Source: CAYXVJ01 sp964558445
GTDB taxonomy: Bacteria > Bacillota > Clostridia > Saccharofermentanales > Fastidiosipilaceae
Reading direction: 5' to 3'
NCBI GenBank assembly: GCA_964558445.1
Contig: CAZLEA010000043.1
Span: forward strand, 1 to 12,098
DNA: 12,098 nt
The translations under genes and the position numbers were made by a program. Below are positions 1 through 6,538 of this stretch, piece after piece (the stretch's first letter is position 1; each line of letters starts with the position of its first letter). The notes under the pieces are model-generated. The model was not told the origin of the DNA, ran no database searches, and saw only the letters and a list, made by a program, of their open reading frames with translations.

Positions 1-674
1 CGGTGCGTCAGGTACTTCGCTTTGCCAGCGAGAGTATCGAAGACATCAGCCACTTCACCCTCATCGGAGACAGCGCGGGCGCGAACCTCGCGGCGGCCGT
101 CTCACTCTCGGCCCGTGACAGAAACGAGCTTCGTTGCAAGCGTCAGATTCTGATCTATCCTGCGACCAACAGCGACTTCTCGGACCAAACGCCCTTCAAG
201 AGCGTCATCGAGAACGGCCAGGATTACCTCCTGACACAAGACAAATTAATCGATTATATGGATCTATATGCACCGACCGCCGCCTACAAGGCCTCGCCCT
301 ATGTGGCACCGGTGCTGGCAGAGGACTTGTCCGACCAGCCGCGAACGCTCATCATAACGGCCGATCTCGACCCGCTAAGAGACGAGGGCGAGTACTATGG
401 CAAGCGCCTGGCCGAGGCCGGTAACGAAGTCGCGGTCTATCGCGTCCTGGATGCGCTGCACGGCTTCTTCTCGGCCGGCAGTACGAGCGCCGAGGGATTG
501 GCGGTCTATCGCCTGATCCTAAACTTCCTCGAGATGGAGGTCCCCGACTGGATCGAGAACGGCTCCGCCAGAGCATCCGTGGTCGAGATATTGAACAATC
601 TGGGCCGACCGCTCTACGAGCATACTGAAACGAAAGAAGTAGTTAGCATACATGAAACAGTCACAGAGAGCTAA
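1..674 (+). CDS. Alpha/beta hydrolase (HSL/esterase-lipase family), 3' part only
   Basis: This is the C-terminal part (about 223 residues visible) of a serine esterase of the hormone-sensitive-lipase-like alpha/beta hydrolase family; the frame is open to the left edge, so the GTG at base 3 is probably internal and the N-terminal oxyanion HGGG region lies outside. Counting from that GTG, the nucleophile elbow GDSAGAN puts the catalytic Ser at residue 24, the acid is Asp124 in the DLDPLRDEG stretch, and the base is His154 in ALHGFF. The full triad is therefore present. About 40 residues follow the last expected helix and look like a family-specific tail. The stop lies 20 bases inside the next gene, which suggests translational coupling to the acyltransferase. 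It presumably hydrolyses a carboxylic ester; the substrate cannot be read from sequence. Family assignment is firm, function inferred. Confidence 0.9.
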   Translation, partial: VRQVLRFASESIEDISHFTLIGDSAGANLAAAVSLSARDRNELRCKRQILIYPATNSDFSDQTPFKSVIENGQDYLLTQDKLIDYMDLYAPTAAYKASPYVAPVLAEDLSDQPRTLIITADLDPLRDEGEYYGKRLAEAGNEVAVYRVLDALHGFFSAGSTSAEGLAVYRLILNFLEMEVPDWIENGSARASVVEILNNLGRPLYEHTETKEVVSIHETVTES

Positions 675-2172
675 GCGCGGCAGACGAAGCCGCCGAGTCG
701 AATGGGTACGCTTAGACAACGCCTCCAAGATCTTCCCGGCTACGGCCAACCACAAGGATACGAAGGTATTTCGCATGTTCTGCGAACTAAACGAACAGGT
801 AGACCCCGCAGTCTTGCAGCAAGCGCTCGATCGCACCCTCGAGGCGTTCCCACTCTATCGCTCGGTCCTTCGCCGAGGGGTCTTCTGGTATTATTTCGAG
901 AACAGCGAGCTACCCGCCTTGGTCGAGAGAGACGACAAGGCGCTCTACAGCCCTCTCTATATCAAGGGCGAGCGACAACTCGCCTTCCGCTGTACTTATC
1001 ATCTGAATCGTATCAACGTGGAAGTCTTCCACGCGCTAAGTGACGGTACCGGCGCCTTCTGGTTTCTCCAGACACTGGTCTACCACTACCTCCTCCTGAT
1101 ACACCCGGAGGCATTTGGTGATGTGCCACCGGATCTGGGCGTCTTGTCGTCGCAGCGCCAGCGCATCGATGACAGCTTCGACCGTCACTTCCGCTACCGC
1201 ATCGGCAGTAACGACGAATACAAGCTACCGGAGGAGGCTGCGGTCGACTCCGCCGCCCAAGCCATCTTGGCCGAGCAATCGCCCAAGAAGCACAGCAGAG
1301 TCTATCAGATCCCGGGCGAGCGTTTCGACCTCGATCGGGCCGGCCTCATCGAAGGCGAATTGTCTGCCAAGGCGGTCCTCGCGCTCGCACACGAGTACAA
1401 CACGACGCTTACGGTCTTCATCACTGCCTTGTTCATGCAGGCGATCTACGAGGATATGCCCTATCAGAAGAAGATTCGGCCGATATCGATCGCGGTGCCC
1501 GTGAATCTACGCCAGTTCTACTCGTCCGAGACCGCCAGAAACTTCTTCTCCCTCATCGACGTCATCCATCAGAAGAAGTCACATGACGAGGTGCCGGAGC
1601 TCCAGGAGCTAGTCGACTTCGTCCAGGCAAGCTTCAAGCAGGGACTAAGCGAAGAGCGTTTGACGCGCCGCATCATGGCACTGATCCGCCTCGAGAACCT
1701 CTTCCCCATACGCATCATACCCACATCGGTCAAGGACATGGTTCTACGCCTCTCTCATCGAATATCGGACCTCAACGCAACCGGTTCCGTCTCCAACATG
1801 GGCCGCGTCAAGATGCCGGCCGAGATGATGCCCTACATCCACCACTTCGGCGTATCGACTAGTGTTCGCCGTCCGCAGATCTGTGCGTGCTCGACGGGCG
1901 ATCGCCTCTTGATCTCGTTCTCGTCGCCACTTGCGGAGAACGAGGTGCAACGCCGTTTCTTCCGCTTCTTTACGGAGCGGGGCATCGAGGTCAAGATCAG
2001 TTCGAACATCTCGGTGCTGCCGGATCGCGAGATCCTGACGCAGGCGGTCGATACGGGCCTCGTGGCGAGCTCCGATGTAGCGCTGAAGAGTCGTCTGCCG
2101 ATGCTCGCCAAGGAAGACTTCGATTCCCTGATCGAATCGGGTAAGTCCAAAGGAGATGATCAAGATGCGTGA
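652..2172 (+). CDS. Condensation-domain-like acyltransferase (often labelled alcohol acetyltransferase)
   Basis: A 506-residue protein resembling the stand-alone condensation-domain/HxxxD acyltransferase superfamily (NRPS condensation domains, PapA5, alcohol acetyltransferases). The key motif is FHALSDGTG, with the general-base His at residue 127 and Asp131-Gly132. The first His of the classical HHxxxDG is a Phe, as in many non-NRPS relatives. A second conserved-looking block near residues 380-389 (SNMGRVKMP) precedes the expected C-terminal latch region. The N terminus is very basic (residues 1-20), and there is no signal peptide or clear membrane span, so it is probably cytoplasmic or peripherally attached. 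Such enzymes move an acyl group from a thioester to a hydroxyl or amine; donor and acceptor are unknown. The start at 652 overlaps the upstream esterase by 23 bases, with only a weak purine-rich RBS around 632-640. The database name 'alcohol acetyltransferase' should not be read as a proven activity. Confidence 0.82.
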   Translation: MKQSQRAKRGRRSRRVEWVRLDNASKIFPATANHKDTKVFRMFCELNEQVDPAVLQQALDRTLEAFPLYRSVLRRGVFWYYFENSELPALVERDDKALYSPLYIKGERQLAFRCTYHLNRINVEVFHALSDGTGAFWFLQTLVYHYLLLIHPEAFGDVPPDLGVLSSQRQRIDDSFDRHFRYRIGSNDEYKLPEEAAVDSAAQAILAEQSPKKHSRVYQIPGERFDLDRAGLIEGELSAKAVLALAHEYNTTLTVFITALFMQAIYEDMPYQKKIRPISIAVPVNLRQFYSSETARNFFSLIDVIHQKKSHDEVPELQELVDFVQASFKQGLSEERLTRRIMALIRLENLFPIRIIPTSVKDMVLRLSHRISDLNATGSVSNMGRVKMPAEMMPYIHHFGVSTSVRRPQICACSTGDRLLISFSSPLAENEVQRRFFRFFTERGIEVKISSNISVLPDREILTQAVDTGLVASSDVALKSRLPMLAKEDFDSLIESGKSKGDDQDA

Positions 2173-2848
2173 GAAGAAATGTTTGAACTGTAACGTCATC
2201 GTTCGCGGCGACAAGCTTCGCTGTCCGCTATGCGGCAACAATATGCCGGACTCGGACGAATTGCTGCAAGCTGATCACCACAGCGATGTCTTCCCCTATA
2301 TAGAGGCGGAATTCAAGAGCCACCTAGCCGTACGAATCCTCGTGTTCATATCGGTGGTGACGGTGATCTTGTCCTTTGCAATCAATCGCTACTATACCAG
2401 TCGGTTTAATTGGCCGCTCCTGATCCTCCTCGGACTCGGCAGTATGTGGCTGATCGCCGGAAACGTGCTGCTCAAGCGCCGCAGCATCGCCAAGGTCATC
2501 ACGTGGCAGGTCACGATTCTCGGCTTGCTCGCCCTAATCTGGGATCGGGCGATCGGTTGGCAGGGCTGGTCGCTGGACTTCGCCATCCCGATTATCTGCA
2601 CCGCCGCGACGGGTGCGATGTTCGTCATCGCTCAGGTTCGGCACCTGGAGGCTGCGGAATATCTGGTCTACTTGAGCTTGACCGCTCTGTTTGGTCTCGT
2701 GCCTCTGCTGTTCCTCTTGTTCGGCTGGGTGCACATCGCCCTGCCCTCCGTGATCTGCGTCGTCATCAGTGCGATTATGCTGTCTGCCATCTTGATCTTC
2801 CAGTGGGAGTCGATCCGCTCGGAGCTCGATCGTAGGCTGCACATCTAG
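2165..2848 (+). CDS. DUF6320-type membrane protein with N-terminal zinc ribbon
   Basis: About 227 residues. The N terminus carries a CxxC-x10-CxxC zinc ribbon (Cys6, Cys9, Cys20, Cys23). After a polar linker follow roughly six hydrophobic helices (about residues 50-70, 77-98, 104-125, 133-155, 162-185, 188-210) and a short charged tail. It matches my memory of the DUF6320 family, which sits beside esterase and acyltransferase genes in Clostridia. The role is unknown; the ribbon may recruit the cytoplasmic acyltransferase to the membrane, but that is inference. Start choice: the AAAGGAG at 2149-2155 directly abuts an ATG at 2156, too close to serve it, but lies 9 bases before the ATG at 2165, so 2165 is preferred. 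That start lies inside the end of the acyltransferase gene (stop 2170-2172), so the two are probably translationally coupled. Confidence 0.8.
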   Translation: MREKKCLNCNVIVRGDKLRCPLCGNNMPDSDELLQADHHSDVFPYIEAEFKSHLAVRILVFISVVTVILSFAINRYYTSRFNWPLLILLGLGSMWLIAGNVLLKRRSIAKVITWQVTILGLLALIWDRAIGWQGWSLDFAIPIICTAATGAMFVIAQVRHLEAAEYLVYLSLTALFGLVPLLFLLFGWVHIALPSVICVVISAIMLSAILIFQWESIRSELDRRLHI

Positions 2849-2874
2849 ATGGTGCTTAGGAAGAAGGTTACGTG

Positions 2875-3501
2875 ATGTTAAACTTGGTATTCGATCTGGG
2901 AAACGTCTTGTTTCGTTTCGACCCCGAGGCCATCTTGGCTTATCACGTGCCGGACAAGGCGCTTCATCGATCGCTTCAGACCGAAGTCTTCGGCAGTGTG
3001 GAGTGGGTCATGCTTGACCGCGGCAGCCAGTCTATTGCAGACGCGATCGCTCGCATCAAGCAGCGCTTGCCGGAATCACAGCAGGCTTATGTCGAGACCT
3101 TGATTCTCCACTGGCAAGATGCGATGGGGCCGATCCCGGGCAGTCTCGAGCTGATCCAAGAGCTTCATGAGCTCGGTGCCAAGCTCTACCTCCTCTCCAA
3201 CATTTCAGAGAGCTTCCATGACTACAAACACGAGATCGAGGCACTAGGCTATATGGATGGCCTCTATATCTCATCGGACCACAAGCTACTGAAGCCGGAT
3301 CCGAAGATCTACTTGCACGCCGCCGAGTGCTTCGGCATCGACCCTCATGAATCCGTCTTCATCGACGATGTCGCCATGAACGTGGAAGGGGCTAAGAGGG
3401 CAGGCTTCCATAGCCTGGTCTTCCATGGCGATACTAGAGCCTTGCGCCGCGAGCTGATAGCGCTTGGCTTCCCCCTCACAGAGATAGGAGCAGAAACATG
3501 A
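2875..3501 (+). CDS. HAD-superfamily hydrolase, subfamily IA (YihX-like)
   Basis: A 208-residue haloacid-dehalogenase-fold phosphatase. Motif I is FDLGNVLF with the nucleophile Asp at residue 7; the usual second Asp is replaced within DLGNV, a variant also found in the active E. coli glucose-1-phosphate phosphatase YihX. Motif II is LLSNIS, motif III is the Lys of LLKPDPKIY, and motif IV is VFIDDVAMN, so all catalytic elements are present. The alpha-helical C1 cap fits between motifs I and II. It probably hydrolyses a small sugar phosphate, but HAD substrate range cannot be told from sequence. Start: a GTG lies at 2872, but the ATG at 2875 has a well-placed AAGAAGG (2861-2867) 7 bases upstream and is preferred. 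It is 26 bases from the preceding stop and shares an ATGA overlap with the next gene, so it belongs to the same operon. Confidence 0.85.
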   Translation: MLNLVFDLGNVLFRFDPEAILAYHVPDKALHRSLQTEVFGSVEWVMLDRGSQSIADAIARIKQRLPESQQAYVETLILHWQDAMGPIPGSLELIQELHELGAKLYLLSNISESFHDYKHEIEALGYMDGLYISSDHKLLKPDPKIYLHAAECFGIDPHESVFIDDVAMNVEGAKRAGFHSLVFHGDTRALRRELIALGFPLTEIGAET

Positions 3502-4190
3502 CGAATCAATTTGGCGAACACCGCCCCCTTCATATCGAGACTTACGGCGATAGGGAGAATCGTCCTATCGTCTTCTTGCATGGTAACGGCGAATCAGGTG
3601 AGATCTTCTCGCCGCTCGCGAAGAAGCTGTCCGACAGCTACTACATCGTCTTGATTGACAGCCCCGGACACGGCAGGTCCTATCGCGTGGACAGCTACAG
3701 CTATCCTGAGATGGCGGATGCGATCTGTGCTACGATAGATGCGCTGGAGCTCGACCGTCCCCTGATCGTAGGCTATAGCGACGGCGGCATCATCGCCCTC
3801 TTGATCGCGATGGAGTGGCCCTATCTGGCCTCCTCGCTGCTCGTGGCGGGCGCGAATCTGTCGTTTGACGGGCTGACGGACGAGACACAAGCGAAGATGC
3901 TGGATGCGGCCAAACGGCAGAAGGCCAAATACGGCTCGGTGCATCCCCTCTTGAGCTTAATGCTGGACCAAGAGGAGATCGCGCTCGAGGCCCTTCGCTT
4001 GATCCAGATACCGGTCCTGGTTACGGCAGGCGAACACGATGTCGTGACACCGGAGCACAGCGGCTTGATCGCCGCAGCCATACCGCAGGGACAGCTGCTC
4101 ATCTTGGACGATGAGGATCACGGCAGTTATGTCGTACACAGCACGAAACTAGAAGATATCATCCGCGAACTAAGAGACCTCGCAGAATAG
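3498..4190 (+). CDS. Alpha/beta hydrolase (epoxide hydrolase/lipase-like fold)
   Basis: A complete 230-residue alpha/beta hydrolase. The oxyanion region HGNGE (residues 29-33), nucleophile elbow GYSDGG with Ser94, acid Asp181 in AGEHDVV and His208 in DEDHGSY make a full catalytic triad. The Ser (rather than Asp) nucleophile points to an esterase, thioesterase or C-C hydrolase rather than an epoxide hydrolase or dehalogenase. The cap is very short. There is no signal peptide, so it is cytoplasmic. It starts with an ATGA overlap on the HAD gene and has AGGAG at 3486-3490 seven bases upstream, indicating coupled translation. It is a different subfamily from the esterase at the left edge, so the operon holds two unrelated-in-detail hydrolases. 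Substrate unknown. Confidence 0.87.
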   Translation: MTNQFGEHRPLHIETYGDRENRPIVFLHGNGESGEIFSPLAKKLSDSYYIVLIDSPGHGRSYRVDSYSYPEMADAICATIDALELDRPLIVGYSDGGIIALLIAMEWPYLASSLLVAGANLSFDGLTDETQAKMLDAAKRQKAKYGSVHPLLSLMLDQEEIALEALRLIQIPVLVTAGEHDVVTPEHSGLIAAAIPQGQLLILDDEDHGSYVVHSTKLEDIIRELRDLAE

Positions 4191-4251
4191 AACGATTCGA
4201 AGCGTACTCGGAAGAGAACGTTTAGATAAACAAGGAATTCAAGGAGCGACT

Positions 4252-4941
4252 ATGCACACAGCGAAGCCATACTCCCTTAAGCAAGCCCTATTGGGACCTG
4301 ATATCAAGGCCTTTATCTTCGATCTAGACGGCGTGATCATCGACAGCGAGCCGATCCATCTACAGATCTCAAACGACATGATCGAACACCTGGGACTTGC
4401 GGTCCCCTGGGACGAATATGAGCAATTCATCGGCATGACGGACATCGCGTACTTCACCTACCTCAAGAATTATGCAAACTTAGACGCCCCCGTCCCCGAG
4501 CTGATTGCCGAGTACAAGAGGCGTCTGGATATCTTCTTCAATGAAGCGATCGTACTGCCCATCATCTCGGGCATCAGAGAGCTTGTCGAGACGCTACGAG
4601 CCGAGGGCATCCTGCTTGCGATCGCGTCATCTTCTTCGCATGTCAACATCCGCCATGTCCTCCGGGCCGCGAGACTTACGGACTACTTCCCCATACAAGT
4701 TAGCGGCGAGGATGTAGAGCATGGTAAGCCCGCACCGGACATCTATCTGGAAGCCGCAAGGCAGCTAGCTGTTGCGCCGGAGCACTGCGCCGCAATCGAG
4801 GACAGTGAGGCGGGCAGCCTCTCTGCCAAGCGTGCGGGACTCTATACCATCGGGTTTCAGAACCCCGGTTCAGGTAAGCAGAATCTCTCGTCTTGCCACC
4901 TTGTTATCCATGAGATCCAAGATCTCTTGGTTGAGGCCTGA
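4252..4941 (+). CDS. HAD-superfamily hydrolase, beta-phosphoglucomutase-like
   Basis: A 229-residue HAD subfamily IA protein with textbook motif I FDLDGVIIDSEP (nucleophile Asp24, acid/base Asp26), motif II ASSSSH near residues 125-130, motif III Lys159 in HGKPAPD, and motif IV EDSEAG (Glu183, Asp184). The DGVIIDSEPIH signature is typical of the beta-phosphoglucomutase/phosphatase branch (PgmB, YcjU, YniC types); whether it is a mutase or a sugar-phosphate phosphatase is undecided. An N-terminal extension of about 18 residues precedes the first strand. GGAG at 4243-4246, 5 bases before the ATG, fixes the start. It is 61 bases from the preceding gene, so it may be the last member of the run or have its own promoter; I see no convincing one. 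Its stop lies only 2 bases from the stop of the convergent regulator. Confidence 0.87.
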   Translation: MHTAKPYSLKQALLGPDIKAFIFDLDGVIIDSEPIHLQISNDMIEHLGLAVPWDEYEQFIGMTDIAYFTYLKNYANLDAPVPELIAEYKRRLDIFFNEAIVLPIISGIRELVETLRAEGILLAIASSSSHVNIRHVLRAARLTDYFPIQVSGEDVEHGKPAPDIYLEAARQLAVAPEHCAAIEDSEAGSLSAKRAGLYTIGFQNPGSGKQNLSSCHLVIHEIQDLLVEA

Positions 4942-4943
4942 AA

Positions 4944-5648
4944 CTAACTCTCCAAGAGGCTTCGCAGAGCGGCCGCATCCTCGATTACGATCGTCTGCGG
5001 ATCGACCCAGTCGATATAACCTGCCGTGCGAAACTCGTTTAGCGTCCTCGTGATCGACTCCCTCGTGAGGCCGGCGTAGCTACCCATCTCCTCGCGATTC
5101 ATCTTCAGATCCAGAAGCGTGCCGCCTTCGAACGTCGTGCCGCTATCGTCCTTCAAACGAAGGAGGAGGGCTGCGACCTTGAGGGCGGCCGTATTCTTGC
5201 TCAGGCGCGAGATCAGGTCCTCGGCATAGCGAATCCGGTTGAAGGACTGCTCCAGAATCACCCGCAAGACGGATGAATTGTTATACATATGTCTGTCAAA
5301 GGCCGATTTCGGAATCACCAGAATCTCAGCATCCTCGAGCGTCTGAGCCATATAGAGATAATTACTGGAGACTAGGAGGTTTAGGCCACCGACGAAGTCG
5401 CCTCGTCTATAGACATAGAGGATTTGTTCCCGACCATCAACGGTATTATGGAAGATCTTGATACTGCCCGAGTAGATGACATAGAACTGCTCGGCCGGCT
5501 GACCTGTACGGAATACATAGGCGCCGCGCTTCACGCGGCGAAGCTCTGCCTCGGCCAATACGGCCGCATACGCGGTCTGATCCAGCGCAGCCAGAAGCGG
5601 CATCTCCCGCAAGCGTTCGGTTCGTTTGTTCGTCGCGAAATCATCCAT
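4944..5648 (-). CDS. Crp/Fnr-family transcriptional regulator, third gene of pfl operon
   Basis: A 234-residue regulator: cyclic-nucleotide-binding-type beta-barrel at about residues 15-125, long dimer helix about 126-150, and winged helix-turn-helix about 155-228. The recognition helix GLTRESITRTL places Arg196, Glu197 and Arg201 where E. coli CRP has R180, E181 and R185, predicting a GTGA half-site rather than the FNR TTGA. The phosphate-binding pocket reads GDFVGGLNLL, without the Glu and Arg-Ser that bind cAMP in CRP. There is no cysteine in the whole protein, so it is neither an FNR-type iron-sulfur sensor nor a thiol sensor; its ligand is unknown. It begins 24 bases after pflA, with a G-rich RBS at 5655-5659, so it is probably co-transcribed with pflB and pflA and may control that operon through the palindrome at 8981-8996. 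Family certain; target inferred. Confidence 0.9.
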   Translation of the reverse strand: MDDFATNKRTERLREMPLLAALDQTAYAAVLAEAELRRVKRGAYVFRTGQPAEQFYVIYSGSIKIFHNTVDGREQILYVYRRGDFVGGLNLLVSSNYLYMAQTLEDAEILVIPKSAFDRHMYNNSSVLRVILEQSFNRIRYAEDLISRLSKNTAALKVAALLLRLKDDSGTTFEGGTLLDLKMNREEMGSYAGLTRESITRTLNEFRTAGYIDWVDPQTIVIEDAAALRSLLES

Positions 5649-5672
5649 CCTACAGCCCCCGATCGAATCTGT

Positions 5673-6416
5673 TTATAAGACGGCTCCCAGCTCGTGGAAG
5701 CGCTCCCTGGCATAGGCTTCTAGTTCCTTGGCTCTGTCCTTGTCCATGGCGGGCACACCCTCCAGCGGATAGACTCGGCCCAGTTCGGCATACTTGTCCA
5801 CGCCCATCACGTGATACGGCAGGATCTCGATGCGATCGATCCACTTCTGCAGCGGCAGGATCGTCTCGATGAAGCGATCCATCGCCTCCTTGGTATCCGT
5901 GCGCCCCGGCACCATCACGTGGCGAATCCAGAGCTTGCCCTGATAGTCTTCGTCTCGGAGCATATCCATGAAACGAAGGAGGTGTCGCATCTTGACGGCG
6001 GTCAGTTTCTCGAAGGCCTCGGGTGTAAACTCCTTGATATCAAGCAGGAACAAGTCCGTGTAGGGCAGCAAGCGTGCCACTTCCTTCAGATTACCGACGC
6101 CGGACGTATCGATACAGGTATTATAACCCTCTTGTTTGAGGCGTGTGAGCGCATCGTAGAGGAATTCCGGCTGTGCCAGAGGCTCTCCGCCGGAGAAGGT
6201 CACGCCGCCCTCCTCACCGTAGTAGCTGCGGTAGCGGCCTGCCAGGCGCAGTACCTCGTCCGCCTCGATAGGACGGCGCTTCGAGAACTCCTGGGTATCG
6301 GGATTGTGGCAGAATTCGCAGCGCAATTGACAGCCCTGCAAGAAGAAGACGGTACGAATACCGGGTCCGTCCAGCAGACCCATCGATTCGATCGAGTGCA
6401 GATAACCGGTTGCCAT
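5673..6416 (-). CDS. pflA: Pyruvate formate-lyase-activating enzyme (radical SAM)
   Basis: This enzyme uses S-adenosylmethionine and a [4Fe-4S] cluster to place the glycyl radical on PflB. The 247 residues match the family length (about 246 in E. coli). The cluster motif GCQLRCEFC has Cys29, Cys33 and Cys36 (CX3CX2C), followed by HNPD. The SAM-binding SGGE motif is at residues 75-78, and the N terminus has the typical GLLDGPGIRTVFFLQGC sequence. There is no extra ferredoxin-like insert, so it is a PFL-type rather than a glycerol-dehydratase-type activase. Start: upstream in-frame ATGs exist at 6443 and 6428, but GGAGG (complement of 6425-6429) lies 8 bases before the ATG at 6416 and covers or follows them, so 6416 is chosen. 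It lies 122 bases downstream of pflB, the gene for its substrate. Confidence 0.96.
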   Translation of the reverse strand: MATGYLHSIESMGLLDGPGIRTVFFLQGCQLRCEFCHNPDTQEFSKRRPIEADEVLRLAGRYRSYYGEEGGVTFSGGEPLAQPEFLYDALTRLKQEGYNTCIDTSGVGNLKEVARLLPYTDLFLLDIKEFTPEAFEKLTAVKMRHLLRFMDMLRDEDYQGKLWIRHVMVPGRTDTKEAMDRFIETILPLQKWIDRIEILPYHVMGVDKYAELGRVYPLEGVPAMDKDRAKELEAYARERFHELGAVL

Positions 6417-6433
6417 AGATAAGACCTCCATTT

Positions 6434-6453
6434 GGGGTAACAAATTCGACCCC
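6434..6453 (-). other. Small inverted repeat just upstream of pflA RBS
   Basis: GGGGT (6434-6438) and ACCCC (6449-6453) can form a 5-base-pair stem around a 10-base AT-rich loop, ending 4 bases before the pflA Shine-Dalgarno at 6425-6429. It could affect access to the RBS, but a stem this short may be chance. Confidence 0.25.
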
Positions 6454-6471
6454 TAGGCTCATAACCTACAA

Positions 6472-6509
6472 GAGGGACCGCCAAACGAGCGCGTTTGGGT
6501 CAGTCCCTC
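6472..6509 (-). other. Intercistronic hairpin between pflB and pflA
   Basis: A two-block inverted repeat: outer arms GAGGGAC (6472-6478) and GTCCCTC (6503-6509), inner arms CCAAACG (6481-6487) and CGTTTGG (6492-6498), a 4-base loop, and a small asymmetric internal loop. That gives 14 base pairs in total. In the pfl transcript it starts about 30 bases after the pflB stop. It is followed by TTGTAGG, not a U tract, so it is a poor intrinsic terminator. It may be a partial terminator or a 3' stabiliser of pflB mRNA, either of which would lower pflA relative to pflB. The structure is seen directly; the role is inferred. Confidence 0.6.
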
Positions 6510-6538
6510 CGTAAGTCAATATTATACCAGAGTCACGC

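Noticed and set aside
2156..2164. ATG at 2156 as start of the DUF6320-type gene
   Set aside because: The AAAGGAG at 2149-2155 ends directly at this ATG, leaving no spacer, while it is ideally placed for the ATG at 2165.
4220..4231. GTTTAGATAAAC palindrome and AT-rich stretch before the gene at 4252 as promoter or operator
   Set aside because: The arms are only five bases and no matching -35 and -10 pair with proper spacing is visible; it could easily be chance.
5811..6422. Open frame of 203 codons on the + strand opposite pflA
   Set aside because: It is antisense to a clear radical SAM activase, has low-complexity composition and no RBS; treated as a shadow.
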